NCBI GenBank assembly: GCA_009781755.1
Contig: WQVD01000012.1
Location: forward strand, 1 to 64,000
Length of the DNA stretch: 64,000 nt
Direction of reading: 5' to 3'
Origin: Defluviitaleaceae bacterium
GTDB lineage: Bacteria > Bacillota > Clostridia > Lachnospirales > WQUN01
This document shows positions 52,468-62,100 of this stretch, piece after piece. The notes below the pieces were generated by a model. That model was given only the letters and a program-made list of their open reading frames with translations. It was not told the DNA's origin and searched no databases. The position numbers were made by a program, and so were the translations under genes. Each line of letters opens with the position of its first letter. The first letter of the stretch is position 1.

Positions 52468-53019
52468 ATGAAAAGCATGACTGTCACTTTTGCGGTGGCG
52501 TTCATGCTTTTTTTATTAACGGCTTGCGGACGTGATGATGCTGAGCTATATGAAGCGGCGGGATTGTATTTAAACATCGGCACGTCGGTTTCGCTTTTTT
52601 CGCCTGCGCCGGTGCCAGAGGCGTTTTCCCGGTTGTTGACGTCGGATGATTCGGATGCATTGTTTGGGATGTTATCGCGCGATTTTAACGGTCACGCATT
52701 TTTCATGCCGGACGGTACGGCTTATTGGGTGAGCGCTACGTGTACGGACGGAGTGCGCGTGGGCATTGGCGGTTACGGATTAATGACCCACATAAACGCA
52801 GATTTCCCCACCGTTGTATCGGATATCGATGGAACGGCGGTGCGGGCATATGCCGTCGGTACGGCGCTGTACGCATTTTTTCGCGTGGCAGATACCCCGG
52901 TGGTGGTGAATACCTCGCATTGGATTTTGGACGAAGGCAAGGCGCATTTGTTGTGGTTGGTGCAGCAATTTATTGCACATCCGCCAGATTTAAGCTTATT
53001 GGATATAAACGCACCATGA
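52468..53019 (+). CDS. Small lipoprotein of unknown function
   Basis: A 183-residue protein with a short signal peptide and lipobox (FLLTACGRDD), so probably membrane-anchored outside the cell. The mature part has alternating beta segments (YWVSATCTDGVRVGIGGYG) and no recognised motif. It starts six bases after the maf stop; a second Met three codons later is also possible. Its stop overlaps the acpS start (ATGA). Confidence 0.75.
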   Translation: MKSMTVTFAVAFMLFLLTACGRDDAELYEAAGLYLNIGTSVSLFSPAPVPEAFSRLLTSDDSDALFGMLSRDFNGHAFFMPDGTAYWVSATCTDGVRVGIGGYGLMTHINADFPTVVSDIDGTAVRAYAVGTALYAFFRVADTPVVVNTSHWILDEGKAHLLWLVQQFIAHPPDLSLLDINAP

Positions 53020-53399
53020 TTTACGGCGTGGGTACGGACATTGCCAAAATATCCCGCTTCGCACAGATGACCCCGCATTTTGTGGCGCGGGTGTTTACCG
53101 ATGGCGAGCGGAATTATTTGCACAACAAAACAGGCGAAGGGTTGGCTTCATCGGCAGCGGGGTTGTTCGCCGCCAAGGAAGCTGTAGCCAAAGCATTAGG
53201 CACCGGCTTCCATGGATTTTGGCCGGTAGATATTGAAATTTGGCACGACAACAATGGCGCGCCACGCGTGCGGTTGCACAACGGCGCGGCGAAAATTGCA
53301 AAAAAAATCACGCGGGTGCGTAATCGCGTGAAGGTGCAGGTTAGTATTTCTCACACAGCGGACGACGCGGTGGCGTTTGCGGTTTTGTCTGCGCGGTAA
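53016..53399 (+). CDS. acpS: Holo-[acyl-carrier-protein] synthase
   Basis: A 127-residue enzyme that transfers phosphopantetheine from CoA to the acyl carrier protein (acpP at 27685). MIYGVGTDIAKISRF has the metal-binding Asp, and AAGLFAAKEAVAKALGTG the Glu/Lys site; KVQVSISHTADDAVAFAVL closes the domain. It overlaps the lipoprotein stop by four bases. Confidence 0.95.
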   Translation: MIYGVGTDIAKISRFAQMTPHFVARVFTDGERNYLHNKTGEGLASSAAGLFAAKEAVAKALGTGFHGFWPVDIEIWHDNNGAPRVRLHNGAAKIAKKITRVRNRVKVQVSISHTADDAVAFAVLSAR

Positions 53400-53420
53400 A
53401 GACGAAGGGAGCCAATCGGC

Positions 53421-54740
53421 GTGAAACACCGGTTTTTTTATTCCGCTTTTGCATCCTTGGCCATAATGATTGCGGGGTTATGCATTGGGCAATTCAACGC
53501 ACAAGCCCGCGAGGTGGAAATCGAGTTGTTTGTGGAGCCACAATGGACGTTTGATGCGGTTTTTGACTTCCATGGCGGGTTGGCGGCGGTGGAATATTTT
53601 ACCGCAATATGGGGCGGATATCATGATTTGGGGTACATCGGCTTAGACGGCGATTTTGTTATCCCGCCGGTGTATCGTCATGCGTTTACGTTTTATGCGT
53701 ATCGTGGTGCGCCGCATTTTGTTTATGGCACGGCGGGTATTATGTCACGCGAGGACGGCGGGGTGGCCTTTTTTAATGCGCGGGGCGAACGGTTGACGGA
53801 CTTCATCTTTACCGATGCGCGAAATTTCTCTGATGGCTTGGCGGCTACGCGCATTGGCCGCGATGGGTGGGAATTTGATGAGGATGAACAGGAGCCGCCC
53901 GCACCGCAGTGGGGTTTTGTAGATGTATACGGAAACATCGCAATTCCTTTCGAATTTGATTATGTAGCAGATTTTTCAGAAGGATTGGCGGCCGTGTTGC
54001 GCGGCAATTATTTTGGGTTTATCAATACCGCAGGTGAGCTTGTGATTCCGTTTGATTTTATGGTCACGCGTTCCCCTTTTATGGAAGAACCCTATTTGCC
54101 GTATTTTCTGGATGGGCGGGCAATTATCACGTATTCTACGTCCGGCACTGTCGCTTGGCACGGAGATGAAGACACAACCTCCACCAGCATCATCGATACC
54201 AACGGCAATATTATCATGTCGTTTTCTACTGGTTGGGTCATGCCGTTCACACACGATCGAATTATTGTAAGAAATAACCAAGAATCTATTATCATGGACG
54301 CGTCGGGGAATGTCTTGGCGCGTTTTGAATGGCCGGAAATGTTATCCCCACCGCGCCGGGGTTATGAACTGGCGACGTATACAATAAGGGTCGGCCATGA
54401 AATAAGGCAGGGATTTGTAAACACCGACGGCGACGTTGTGATTGCACCCCAATTTAACAGCGTCAATCCCTTCTCAGAGGGCTTGGCAGCGGTGCGGGAT
54501 GACCATCACCGTTGGGGATTTATTAACGAGCGAGGCGATTTAATCATACCGCATGCCTTTGATGATGTTCGCGATTTTTCCGAAGGTTTCGCGGCGGTGA
54601 TGCAGTTGGTTGATGGTCATGCGTTGTGGGGATACGTAGATACCGAAGGCAATATCGCCGTGCCATTGGTTTTTCATCACGCGCGAGACTTTTCCGAAGG
54701 GTTGGCATGGGTAGGCATGCCCAACCCCCGCTACGACTAG
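53421..54740 (+). CDS. Exported WG-repeat protein, ended by an in-frame TAG
   Basis: A 439-residue protein beginning with GTG behind AAGGGAG. A signal peptide (SLAIMIAGLCIGQFNAQA) directs export. The rest is made of WG repeats (WGFVDVYGNIAIPFEFDYVA; FGFINTAGELVIPFDF; WGFINERGDLIIPHAFDDV; WGYVDTEGNIAVPLVFHHA), each about 45 residues. The frame is closed by TAG at 54738 in the middle of a repeat-like segment, yet stays open for 111 codons after it, into a Pro/Thr linker and a membrane helix. WG-repeat proteins are thought to bind partners; no enzyme activity is expected. Confidence 0.85.
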   Translation: MKHRFFYSAFASLAIMIAGLCIGQFNAQAREVEIELFVEPQWTFDAVFDFHGGLAAVEYFTAIWGGYHDLGYIGLDGDFVIPPVYRHAFTFYAYRGAPHFVYGTAGIMSREDGGVAFFNARGERLTDFIFTDARNFSDGLAATRIGRDGWEFDEDEQEPPAPQWGFVDVYGNIAIPFEFDYVADFSEGLAAVLRGNYFGFINTAGELVIPFDFMVTRSPFMEEPYLPYFLDGRAIITYSTSGTVAWHGDEDTTSTSIIDTNGNIIMSFSTGWVMPFTHDRIIVRNNQESIIMDASGNVLARFEWPEMLSPPRRGYELATYTIRVGHEIRQGFVNTDGDVVIAPQFNSVNPFSEGLAAVRDDHHRWGFINERGDLIIPHAFDDVRDFSEGFAAVMQLVDGHALWGYVDTEGNIAVPLVFHHARDFSEGLAWVGMPNPRYD

Positions 54741-55076
54741 ATTCAACGCGACGCGGATGGTTTTGCACTGGGTGCCACGGAATGGGGGTTGTTACGCATC
54801 GTAGCATACGGCACTGGCACGGGATTGCCGTTGCCCGCACCGCCTGATTTTAATGCACCGGATGCAAATGACGAACCTCCTGCCGAACCCGAAACCACTC
54901 CCGTTGCAACCACACCCGCACCCATAACAACCACGCCCTACCCCACCGCCGACATTCCATACGAACCCACCCCACCTAACCGCCGTTTGATTATTTTGTT
55001 TATCGCAATACCCGTCGCACTTGCAATTTTGGCAACCAGCATTTGGCGATACCGTGCAAAAAATAAATTAAAATAA
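54741..55076 (+). pseudogene. Downstream part of the WG-repeat gene: linker and membrane anchor
   Basis: In the same frame as the WG-repeat gene, directly after its TAG. It encodes IQRDADGFALGATEWGLLRI, then a Pro/Thr-rich linker (PAEPETTPVATTPAPITTTP) and a single membrane helix (LIILFIAIPVALAILATSIW) with a basic end. It has no ribosome site of its own at the boundary. This is what one expects of the C terminus of a membrane-anchored surface protein, separated by one codon (CAG to TAG would explain it). Confidence 0.75.
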
Positions 55077-55090
55077 GAAAGGTGTTGATC

Positions 55091-55207
55091 ATGAGTGATT
55101 TTAGCGCAGGTGTATTCACGCTGGATGCATTTGAGCAATTTTCTTTTGTATCGCATGATTACATGTCGTTTGGAAATGACGATCGATTCGTTTTGTTAAA
55201 TTCATGA
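55091..55207 (+). CDS. 38-residue small protein
   Basis: A short frame with AAAGGTG seven bases before its ATG, and a stop that overlaps the next start (ATGA), so it is well placed for translational coupling. The product MSDFSAGVFTLDAFEQFSF and on is acidic and aromatic-rich with no membrane segment. It may be a real small protein or a coupling leader. No family is recognised. Confidence 0.5.
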   Translation: MSDFSAGVFTLDAFEQFSFVSHDYMSFGNDDRFVLLNS

Positions 55208-56220
55208 TTCAGCTCATCTTTGAAATCGGCATATTGGAATTGGCAACCGCGTTCTTTATGTTGGTGAATATTATTGCGTTTATTTTATTTTTTACCGGCA
55301 CATGGCGCACGAGCTGGCTTGTCTTTTTTGCGCTGGCGAGCGGCGGATTGGGGGCTTGTGTGGGCATTTGCGTGGCCAAAACTAAGCGCAAAGTTACAAC
55401 GCGGCCGCTCAAGGTTGTCGCGTTGGTCGGACTGCTGGTCACGGTCATCCCCGCCATACATATCATCCACGCGTACACGCTGGACAGAAGCATTCGTTAT
55501 GTAGAAATCGACTTCCACGACGCCCATTGGCCGGCAGAATTGGACGGCTACCGTATCGCGTTTATCACGGATTTGCATGGCATACCGGACGCGTCCATGC
55601 GTGCGGTGGCGGATGAATTAAATGCGCGAGGCATTGATTTACTGCTGCTGGGTGGAGATTTTTCCATGCGGGGCGACCATTATTTGGGTACGCTGCGGGA
55701 GATTTCGCGCGTTGATGCCACCGATGGAATTTTTGGCGTGGATGGCAATCACGATGTACATCGGCGGTTATTCCCCGCAATGCATCAGTACGGAATACGC
55801 CCGCTAGATAATAAGGGCGTATTGATACGCAATGGGTTCTTCTTGGCGGGGGTGCAGGATTTGTGGCACCGCAACCCCAACATTGCGCGGGCAACACAGG
55901 GCGCGGAGCCCGATGACTTCATCTTACTGCTCACCCACAATCCCGATGTATCCATGCAGCAACCCACTGCACACATAGATTTGATATTGGCCGGGCACAC
56001 CCATGCCGGGCAAATTACGTTTTTGGGTTATCCCTTTTACCTGTTACTGCGCAGTATTACGGAGTATGGCACGCGTTTTGGTTACGGGTTTGCGTATTCG
56101 GCGGATTGCGTGCCCGTTTTCACCAGCAGCGGCATTGGCGTTTATTACACCGTGCCGCGTATTTTCGCCCGGCCAGAAGTAGTGATTTTTACGATGTATA
56201 ACGACGCTACGCGCCCTTGA
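55204..56220 (+). CDS. Membrane-anchored metallophosphoesterase (YkuE-like)
   Basis: A 338-residue protein with three N-terminal membrane helices (residues about 1-95) and a calcineurin-type phosphoesterase domain. Metal ligands lie in FITDLHG, LLGGDFSM, GVDGNHDVHRR, LLTHNPDV and LAGHTHAGQ. YkuE-type proteins sit at the cell wall and have unclear substrates. It is coupled to the 38-residue gene by ATGA. Confidence 0.9.
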   Translation: MIQLIFEIGILELATAFFMLVNIIAFILFFTGTWRTSWLVFFALASGGLGACVGICVAKTKRKVTTRPLKVVALVGLLVTVIPAIHIIHAYTLDRSIRYVEIDFHDAHWPAELDGYRIAFITDLHGIPDASMRAVADELNARGIDLLLLGGDFSMRGDHYLGTLREISRVDATDGIFGVDGNHDVHRRLFPAMHQYGIRPLDNKGVLIRNGFFLAGVQDLWHRNPNIARATQGAEPDDFILLLTHNPDVSMQQPTAHIDLILAGHTHAGQITFLGYPFYLLLRSITEYGTRFGYGFAYSADCVPVFTSSGIGVYYTVPRIFARPEVVIFTMYNDATRP

Positions 56221-56261
56221 CATCTGCCATACGCTCATGCAAAATCGCGTTGTAACATGAA

Positions 56262-56276
56262 TGTAATAATATTACA
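56262..56276. promoter_or_regulatory. 15-bp palindrome in front of uxuA, candidate operator
   Basis: TGTAATA-A-TATTACA lies about 20 bases before the uxuA start, partly overlapping a possible -10 box (TAATAT). Hexuronate genes are often under a repressor, so this is a good operator candidate. The regulator is not encoded in the window. Confidence 0.45.
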
Positions 56277-56295
56277 CATAGAAGGAGCAAGCCAC

Positions 56296-57444
56296 ATGAA
56301 AATGACCTTCCGATGGTTCGGCACCGGCGCAGATCCTGTGTCCCTGCGCGAGATCAAGCAAATCCCCGGCATGACGGGCGTAGTCACGTCGTTATTGGAC
56401 ATGCCCGCAGGTGAAGCATGGCCGATGGAACGCATCACCGCCATGAAAGAAACGATTTCCGCCGCAGGCCTCGAAGTGGAAGTTATCGAAAGCGTAAACA
56501 TCCACGAGGACATCAAGCTGGGCGCACCCGGCCGCGATGAAAAAATCGAAAATTACATCACCACCATGAAGCGGCTGGCGCAAGTCGGTATTAAATGTAT
56601 TTGCTACAACATGATGCCTGTGTTGGACTGGGCGCGGTCGCACCTTTATTACGACTTGCCCGATGGCTCCAATACCATGCGCTACCAAGCGGACTTCATC
56701 GCCGCCACCACCCCCGAAGAACTCGCCGCGCGCTACGCCGAAGAATCCGGCACCTACGAAATGCCCGGCTGGGAACCCGAACGCATGAAGCACATCCGCA
56801 CCGCGCTAGACGCCTATGCGGGCTTCACCGAGGAGCAATTCTACGCCAATATGAAATACTTCCTCGATGCCATCATCCCCCACGCCGAGGAACTCGACAT
56901 CCTCATGGGTGTGCACCCCGACGACCCCCCGCAGCCCATTTTCGGCCTGCCCAAACTCATCATTAAGCGCGAAAATCTGCGCCGCTATCTAGACCTCAAC
57001 CCCTCCAAATACAACGGCCTGACCCTGTGCACCGGCTCGCTGGGTGCGCGCATCCAAAACGACGTGCCCGCACTCATCCGCGAATTTGGCGCAGAAGGCC
57101 GCATCCACTTTGCCCACGTGCGCAATCTCAAATTCGAGAACGACACCGACTTCTACGAATCCGCTCACTACACGCCCTGCGGCTCGCTCGATATGTACGC
57201 AATCATGAAAGCCCTGCACGACACGGGCTTCAAAGGCTGGGTACGGCCCGACCACGGCCGCATGATCTGGGACGAAACCACAAAAAAAGGACGCCCCGGC
57301 TACGGCCTATACGACCGCGCACTGGGCGCCAACTACCTACTGGGCCTATGGGATGCCATCGACCGCGAAGCCCGCGGCGGCGCAGCATCAACACGCCCTG
57401 ATGCAACTCCAAACAACAACGCAACCCAAGGCGGTGCTCAATGA
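56296..57444 (+). CDS. uxuA: Mannonate dehydratase
   Basis: A 382-residue enzyme that dehydrates D-mannonate to 2-keto-3-deoxygluconate in glucuronate breakdown. MKMTFRWFGTGADPVSLREI is the family opening; VIESVNIHEDIKLG, MGVHPDDPPQPIFGLP, FAHVRNLK and WVRPDHGRMIW carry metal and catalytic residues. The C-terminal 25 residues are an Ala/Asn-rich tail not usual for the family. GAAGGAG precedes the start, which is thirteen codons after an earlier ATG. ATGA couples it to the next gene. Confidence 0.94.
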   Translation: MKMTFRWFGTGADPVSLREIKQIPGMTGVVTSLLDMPAGEAWPMERITAMKETISAAGLEVEVIESVNIHEDIKLGAPGRDEKIENYITTMKRLAQVGIKCICYNMMPVLDWARSHLYYDLPDGSNTMRYQADFIAATTPEELAARYAEESGTYEMPGWEPERMKHIRTALDAYAGFTEEQFYANMKYFLDAIIPHAEELDILMGVHPDDPPQPIFGLPKLIIKRENLRRYLDLNPSKYNGLTLCTGSLGARIQNDVPALIREFGAEGRIHFAHVRNLKFENDTDFYESAHYTPCGSLDMYAIMKALHDTGFKGWVRPDHGRMIWDETTKKGRPGYGLYDRALGANYLLGLWDAIDREARGGAASTRPDATPNNNATQGGAQ

Positions 57445-59057
57445 ACGCCGCCGCTCAACCACACAGCACACAACAACCCACCAACGCCACCGCTCAATCG
57501 CATGCCGCTCTTCCCATCACATGGCTACACTTCGGCGCGGGTAATATCTTCCGCGCGTTCCTTGCCGCCGTGCAGCAGGATTTGATCGAAGCCAACCTAG
57601 TCACCGGCGCACTCGCCGTGTGCGAATGCTTTGACGAAGAAATCATCCCCACCGTTTTCACCCCTTACAACAACGAAACTCTCGCCGTAACCCTGCACGT
57701 CGACGGCCGCATCGAGCAACGCAAACTTACTTCCATCGCGGAGGCTATCACCTTCGCCAACGCAAATGCCGCCACACATACACTTAACGACATACCCACC
57801 ACTTCAAATACCCCCCCTTCCAACAACGCACCCGCCGCCATCACGCGCCTGCACGCCATCGTCGCCGACCCTGTCCTACAAATCATCTCCCTCACCATCA
57901 CCGAGAAGGGCTACGCCGTTGACCCTACGCGCGTATGTACCACCCCCGCCATCGCCACCACCACGCCGGAATGCATTACATCTGCGTTGCTGGCACGTTA
58001 CAACAACGGAGCCGCGCCCCTCGCACTCGTGTCCATGGACAACTTCGCAGCCAATGGTAACGTGTTGAAAACCACCATCACCACCATCGCACAAATATGG
58101 GAATCCAACGGTACAGCTCCTGCGTGCTTCACCGCTTACGCCGCTTCCCTCGCCTATCCGTGGAGCATGATTGACAAAATCACGCCCCACCCATCCACAT
58201 CTGTAGCCGATTCCCTCGCTCGTGATGGCTTCCCACACACGCAAATCACCAAAACCGCCAAAAACACCGTCATCGCTCCCTTCGTCAACGCCGAGGCCGC
58301 GCAATACCTCGTCATGGAAAACGACTTCCCCAACGGCCGCCCCCCCTTCGGCGCCCTCATCAACAGCGGCGTATACCTAACCGACCGCGAAACCGTGCGC
58401 AAAATCGACCACATGAAAGTATGCGCCTGCCTCAATCCACTGCACACCATCCTCGCCATCAGCGGCATGCTCCTCAATTACCCCACCATCTCCGCCTGCA
58501 TGCAGGACAAAGCCCTCGTGCGCTTCATCCGCCGCGCCGCCGCCGAAGCACTGCCTGTCGTAGCCCACCCCGGCATCATCGACCCGCAAGCCTTCCTTGA
58601 TGAAGTCCTCACTCAACGCTTCCCCAACCCCTTCATCCCCGACGCACCCGCCCGCATCGCCACCGACTCTTCACAAAAAATCCCCGTCCGCTTCGGCCAA
58701 ACCCTACAAGCACGCCAAAAAGCGGGCCTGCCTGCATCCGAACTGCAAGCAATCCCGCTCCTCATCGCCATATGGCTACGCTACCGTATGGGCACCGACG
58801 ACGCAGGCAACCCCCTAACCCTAAGCCCCGACCCCCTAATCCCCACAGAAATCGCCGCACTTGAAGGCTTACCACTTGTTTCCACATCTACAACCACCGC
58901 CACAAACAACATTGACTTGAAACCCATCCTAAGCAACGCAAAGCAATTCGGCATTGACCTATACACCACACCCCTCGCCACTCAAATAGAAGAAACCTTC
59001 CTACAATTAGCATCCGCGCCAGGCGCAGTACAAAATACAATCAAAAACTTCCTTTAA
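57441..59057 (+). CDS. uxuB: Fructuronate reductase (mannitol dehydrogenase family)
   Basis: A 538-residue NAD-dependent enzyme that reduces D-fructuronate to D-mannonate, the step before UxuA. WLHFGAGNIFRAFLA is the nucleotide-binding start; SMDNFAANGN and the late MKVCACLNPLHTILAISG carry the family catalytic Lys-Asn-His region. The N-terminal 30 residues are Gln/Thr/Ala-rich, like the uxuA tail. The coupling to uxuA supports hexuronate use, consistent with growth on plant polysaccharides. A strong terminator follows. Confidence 0.9.
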   Translation: MNAAAQPHSTQQPTNATAQSHAALPITWLHFGAGNIFRAFLAAVQQDLIEANLVTGALAVCECFDEEIIPTVFTPYNNETLAVTLHVDGRIEQRKLTSIAEAITFANANAATHTLNDIPTTSNTPPSNNAPAAITRLHAIVADPVLQIISLTITEKGYAVDPTRVCTTPAIATTTPECITSALLARYNNGAAPLALVSMDNFAANGNVLKTTITTIAQIWESNGTAPACFTAYAASLAYPWSMIDKITPHPSTSVADSLARDGFPHTQITKTAKNTVIAPFVNAEAAQYLVMENDFPNGRPPFGALINSGVYLTDRETVRKIDHMKVCACLNPLHTILAISGMLLNYPTISACMQDKALVRFIRRAAAEALPVVAHPGIIDPQAFLDEVLTQRFPNPFIPDAPARIATDSSQKIPVRFGQTLQARQKAGLPASELQAIPLLIAIWLRYRMGTDDAGNPLTLSPDPLIPTEIAALEGLPLVSTSTTTATNNIDLKPILSNAKQFGIDLYTTPLATQIEETFLQLASAPGAVQNTIKNFL

Positions 59058-59080
59058 ACAAAGCAATAAAACACAAACAC

Positions 59081-59116
59081 AAAAAACAACCCCCGCAAAT
59101 GCGGGGGTTGTTTTTA
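59081..59116. terminator. Bidirectional terminator
   Basis: CAACCCCCGC-AAAT-GCGGGGGTTG, with A-run before and T-run after. It ends uxuB on the plus strand and the large surface-protein gene on the minus strand. Confidence 0.92.
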
Positions 59117-59140
59117 TTACGTTATTGCTTTGTTTGTTGA

Positions 59141-62100
59141 TTATTGACCGTTACCGATTGCGTAAAGGTGCAAGAAGTTGCCATTTACAACGCCGGTGTA
59201 ACCGATCAACGCGGGCAAACCGCTAAGCATGACATAGAAGCTACCGTCAACGCGTACTACGCCGAAGGGACCTGGTGTCAAGGGTTGACCTGCTACGATT
59301 ACTGTTGCTTCTTCGTTGTAGATGTTAACCGTAGTAACAGCGCTTGCTGCGTGGGGAAGTGTGAATGCTGTCAAGTTTCTGCCGGTTTGCGGGCTCGGTT
59401 CTCTGGTTACGGTGCCGCCCAATACTTCTTGGATACCGCGAAGGTTTACCAAGTTGTGGCCTACCATCAGAGGAGCTGCATTAACAACAGAAGGACGGTT
59501 TACGGGGATGATGAAGTCGGGGGTGGGGCCAGCAGGTTGACCTGTGCCAGGGCCGCCAGTACCGGGTTGACCGCCGCCAATGCCATGGGCATAGTCGAGG
59601 TCGAAATCACCAAACACGATTACTTCGCCGCCATATGCTGCGGTTTCGAAGCGTGCAGTTGCTGCAATACCGGGCAAAATGCTTGCTGCTACCCAGTTGC
59701 CTGCGCTTGAGCTGCTTGCATTGCCAGAAACTTCACCAACGCGGATGTCGTTGCGTGCAAATGCAGGACCGGTGAATACTACGTGATAGGGAACTGCAGG
59801 CAAGATGAAACCATCATGTGCAGTCATGTTGCTGAATGTTACTACGCCTTGTTGTCCTTGGAAAGAAGCACGTTGTACGGTGAATACCCATACTACGTCG
59901 CCGCTTGTAGGATGCACACGGCGTACAGGTGTGCTCAATTGCAAGTTAGAACCAGGAGCTACAGTTGCTACAGGTGCGGTGATGTTGATGTTGAACGGAT
60001 CCAAACCGCCGCCCAAGTACACCCAAATTTCAGAGCCCATCGGAAGCGCGCCTTGCACGTTTTCGGTCAGAACGAAATTGGGAAGTTGGGTGGGTTCAAG
60101 TACGTTCATCATACCGGATACGATTGCTTGGGCAACATTGCCTACGCGCTCAACCGATACGGGGTCAATAGCATTCATTACGGTAAATACGGTTTGTGAA
60201 CCTTCAGGAAGGCGGGTAAGTGCGTCGCCAGTTACTTCAATTTGCACTTCGTTGCCATGGCGTGCTGCGAAGCCGGGCTCTAAGTTGAAGCGGAATTGAA
60301 TATCCAAACGGCGGGGAGCAGTTACGCCCACTGCGGAACGGTTAAGTGCCAAGCTTACGCCAGATTCATTGAATGAGCCTGCATTGCTGTTGCCAATGAG
60401 GTAACGTACATCCAAACCTTCCAATGCATAGCCGATTGACGGTGTGATGTTGCCTGCATGTGCATCCCAGTTGTCGCGGTTGATGCGAGCGCGTACATCT
60501 GTGATAACTACGCCTTCTTGAACAACGTTGAAGTTAAGTTGGCTCAGGAAGAACATAGCACCTGCATCCCATGCGCCTGCGGTGGTTTCTTGCAGGGTGA
60601 TGGTTGCAGACCATGCGTTGTAACCGCCGTAACCAAGGAATGCACCTGTGATACGATCGGTCGGAGCGGAAGCGCTCAGGGTCAGACCTGCTGCTACACG
60701 ACGTGCAACAACGATATTGTTGCGCCATGCGGCATTGTTGTCTTGTGCAGGAGTCCAGCCTTGGCCTACTGCTGATGCGCCGCCTACGATGTGTGTGCGG
60801 ATACCAACGGTTACAGCTTCTACTGTACGCAGACCCCATGCATTAGCTAAGGTTGCGCCAGCGCCATAAATTTGGTCGATAAATACACGTTGCACTACAT
60901 ACTGATGGAAGTCACCAGTGTTGTGAGCAGAACGCCACGGCTCAGAACGCCATTCTGCGCGACCTGCAGCTCCAACAGGAAGATTGAACCATGTTTCGAA
61001 TGATTGTTGTACTGAGTTACTGTTCAAACCAGTCCATTCGGTATGGTTTGATCTTGCGTGACCGGTCGGATTTCCGGCGGAATCAACTGCCCAAGACAGC
61101 CATGCGGGAATTCTTCTCAAACCATGCACGTTACCAAGCGCATCGGTGACTGCAGAGGGAGAGAATCCATAAAGCATCGGGTTCCATCCAGGAGGATGGA
61201 TGAATGCGCCACCAGCCGGATTTGCGATTGTGTTAGCAGGGGTACCGGGCAGGATATTAAGGGTTGTTGCTTCGCCAGCGCCAGAGCCCCATGCCCATGC
61301 ACCAATACCTACGTCAACATTGATTTCACCTTCGGGCAAGCCTTGGATGATGGGTACCAGCCAAAGGCCGGAGATAACCAAACCATCGGTGATGTTGCCG
61401 GCTGCGCCGGGTACACGGTTCAATGCAACGCGCACGATATAAGTGTCGCGGCCATTGTACGTTGCGCCGACATGAGTGAAGCGATAACCGCCTGCACCAA
61501 CGCCGTTCATGTTAGGCACAAGTTGGAATCCAGATCCTGCGCCACGATAGGTGCGTACAGTTGCGCCACCGGTTGTGCCCATCAGCGGGTCGGTAGACCA
61601 GCGATAGCCTTCGGGAGCAAGCAAGCGGATAGAACGCGTGTAGGTGCCATCCAAGTGAGTGTCTGCACGGAGACCGGTCAATGCACCGGGTTGGTTCTCC
61701 ATGATGCGGATGGTGCCAGCGTCGTTGGTGCCAGGTGCGCCCAAGCGTACAGCGGTTTCAAACGTGGGTACATCGCCTTGACGGGTGATGGTTACGCCAG
61801 ATTGAGGAGGATTGATGAGGGGCAAACGGAACAATTCTTCGTTGTTGAGCGGGTTGCGCCCTACAAGAACTGCATCGTTGTGGTTAGCACGGATAACAAG
61901 CGGAATTTGCAGTGCGCCGGTTGCCGTGTGAGGAACTTGACCGATTTGGCCGGGAAGTTGTGCAGGGCCGGATGCTGCGGGATCAACAGGCAATCCAGTA
62001 GCGGGGTCAAGCAGACGGTTCGTGGGGTTGTAAACAATGTTCAACAATGCTTCGCGGCCGTTTCTGCCTTCCAAACGTTGGAAGCGCGTGCGGAACCAGA

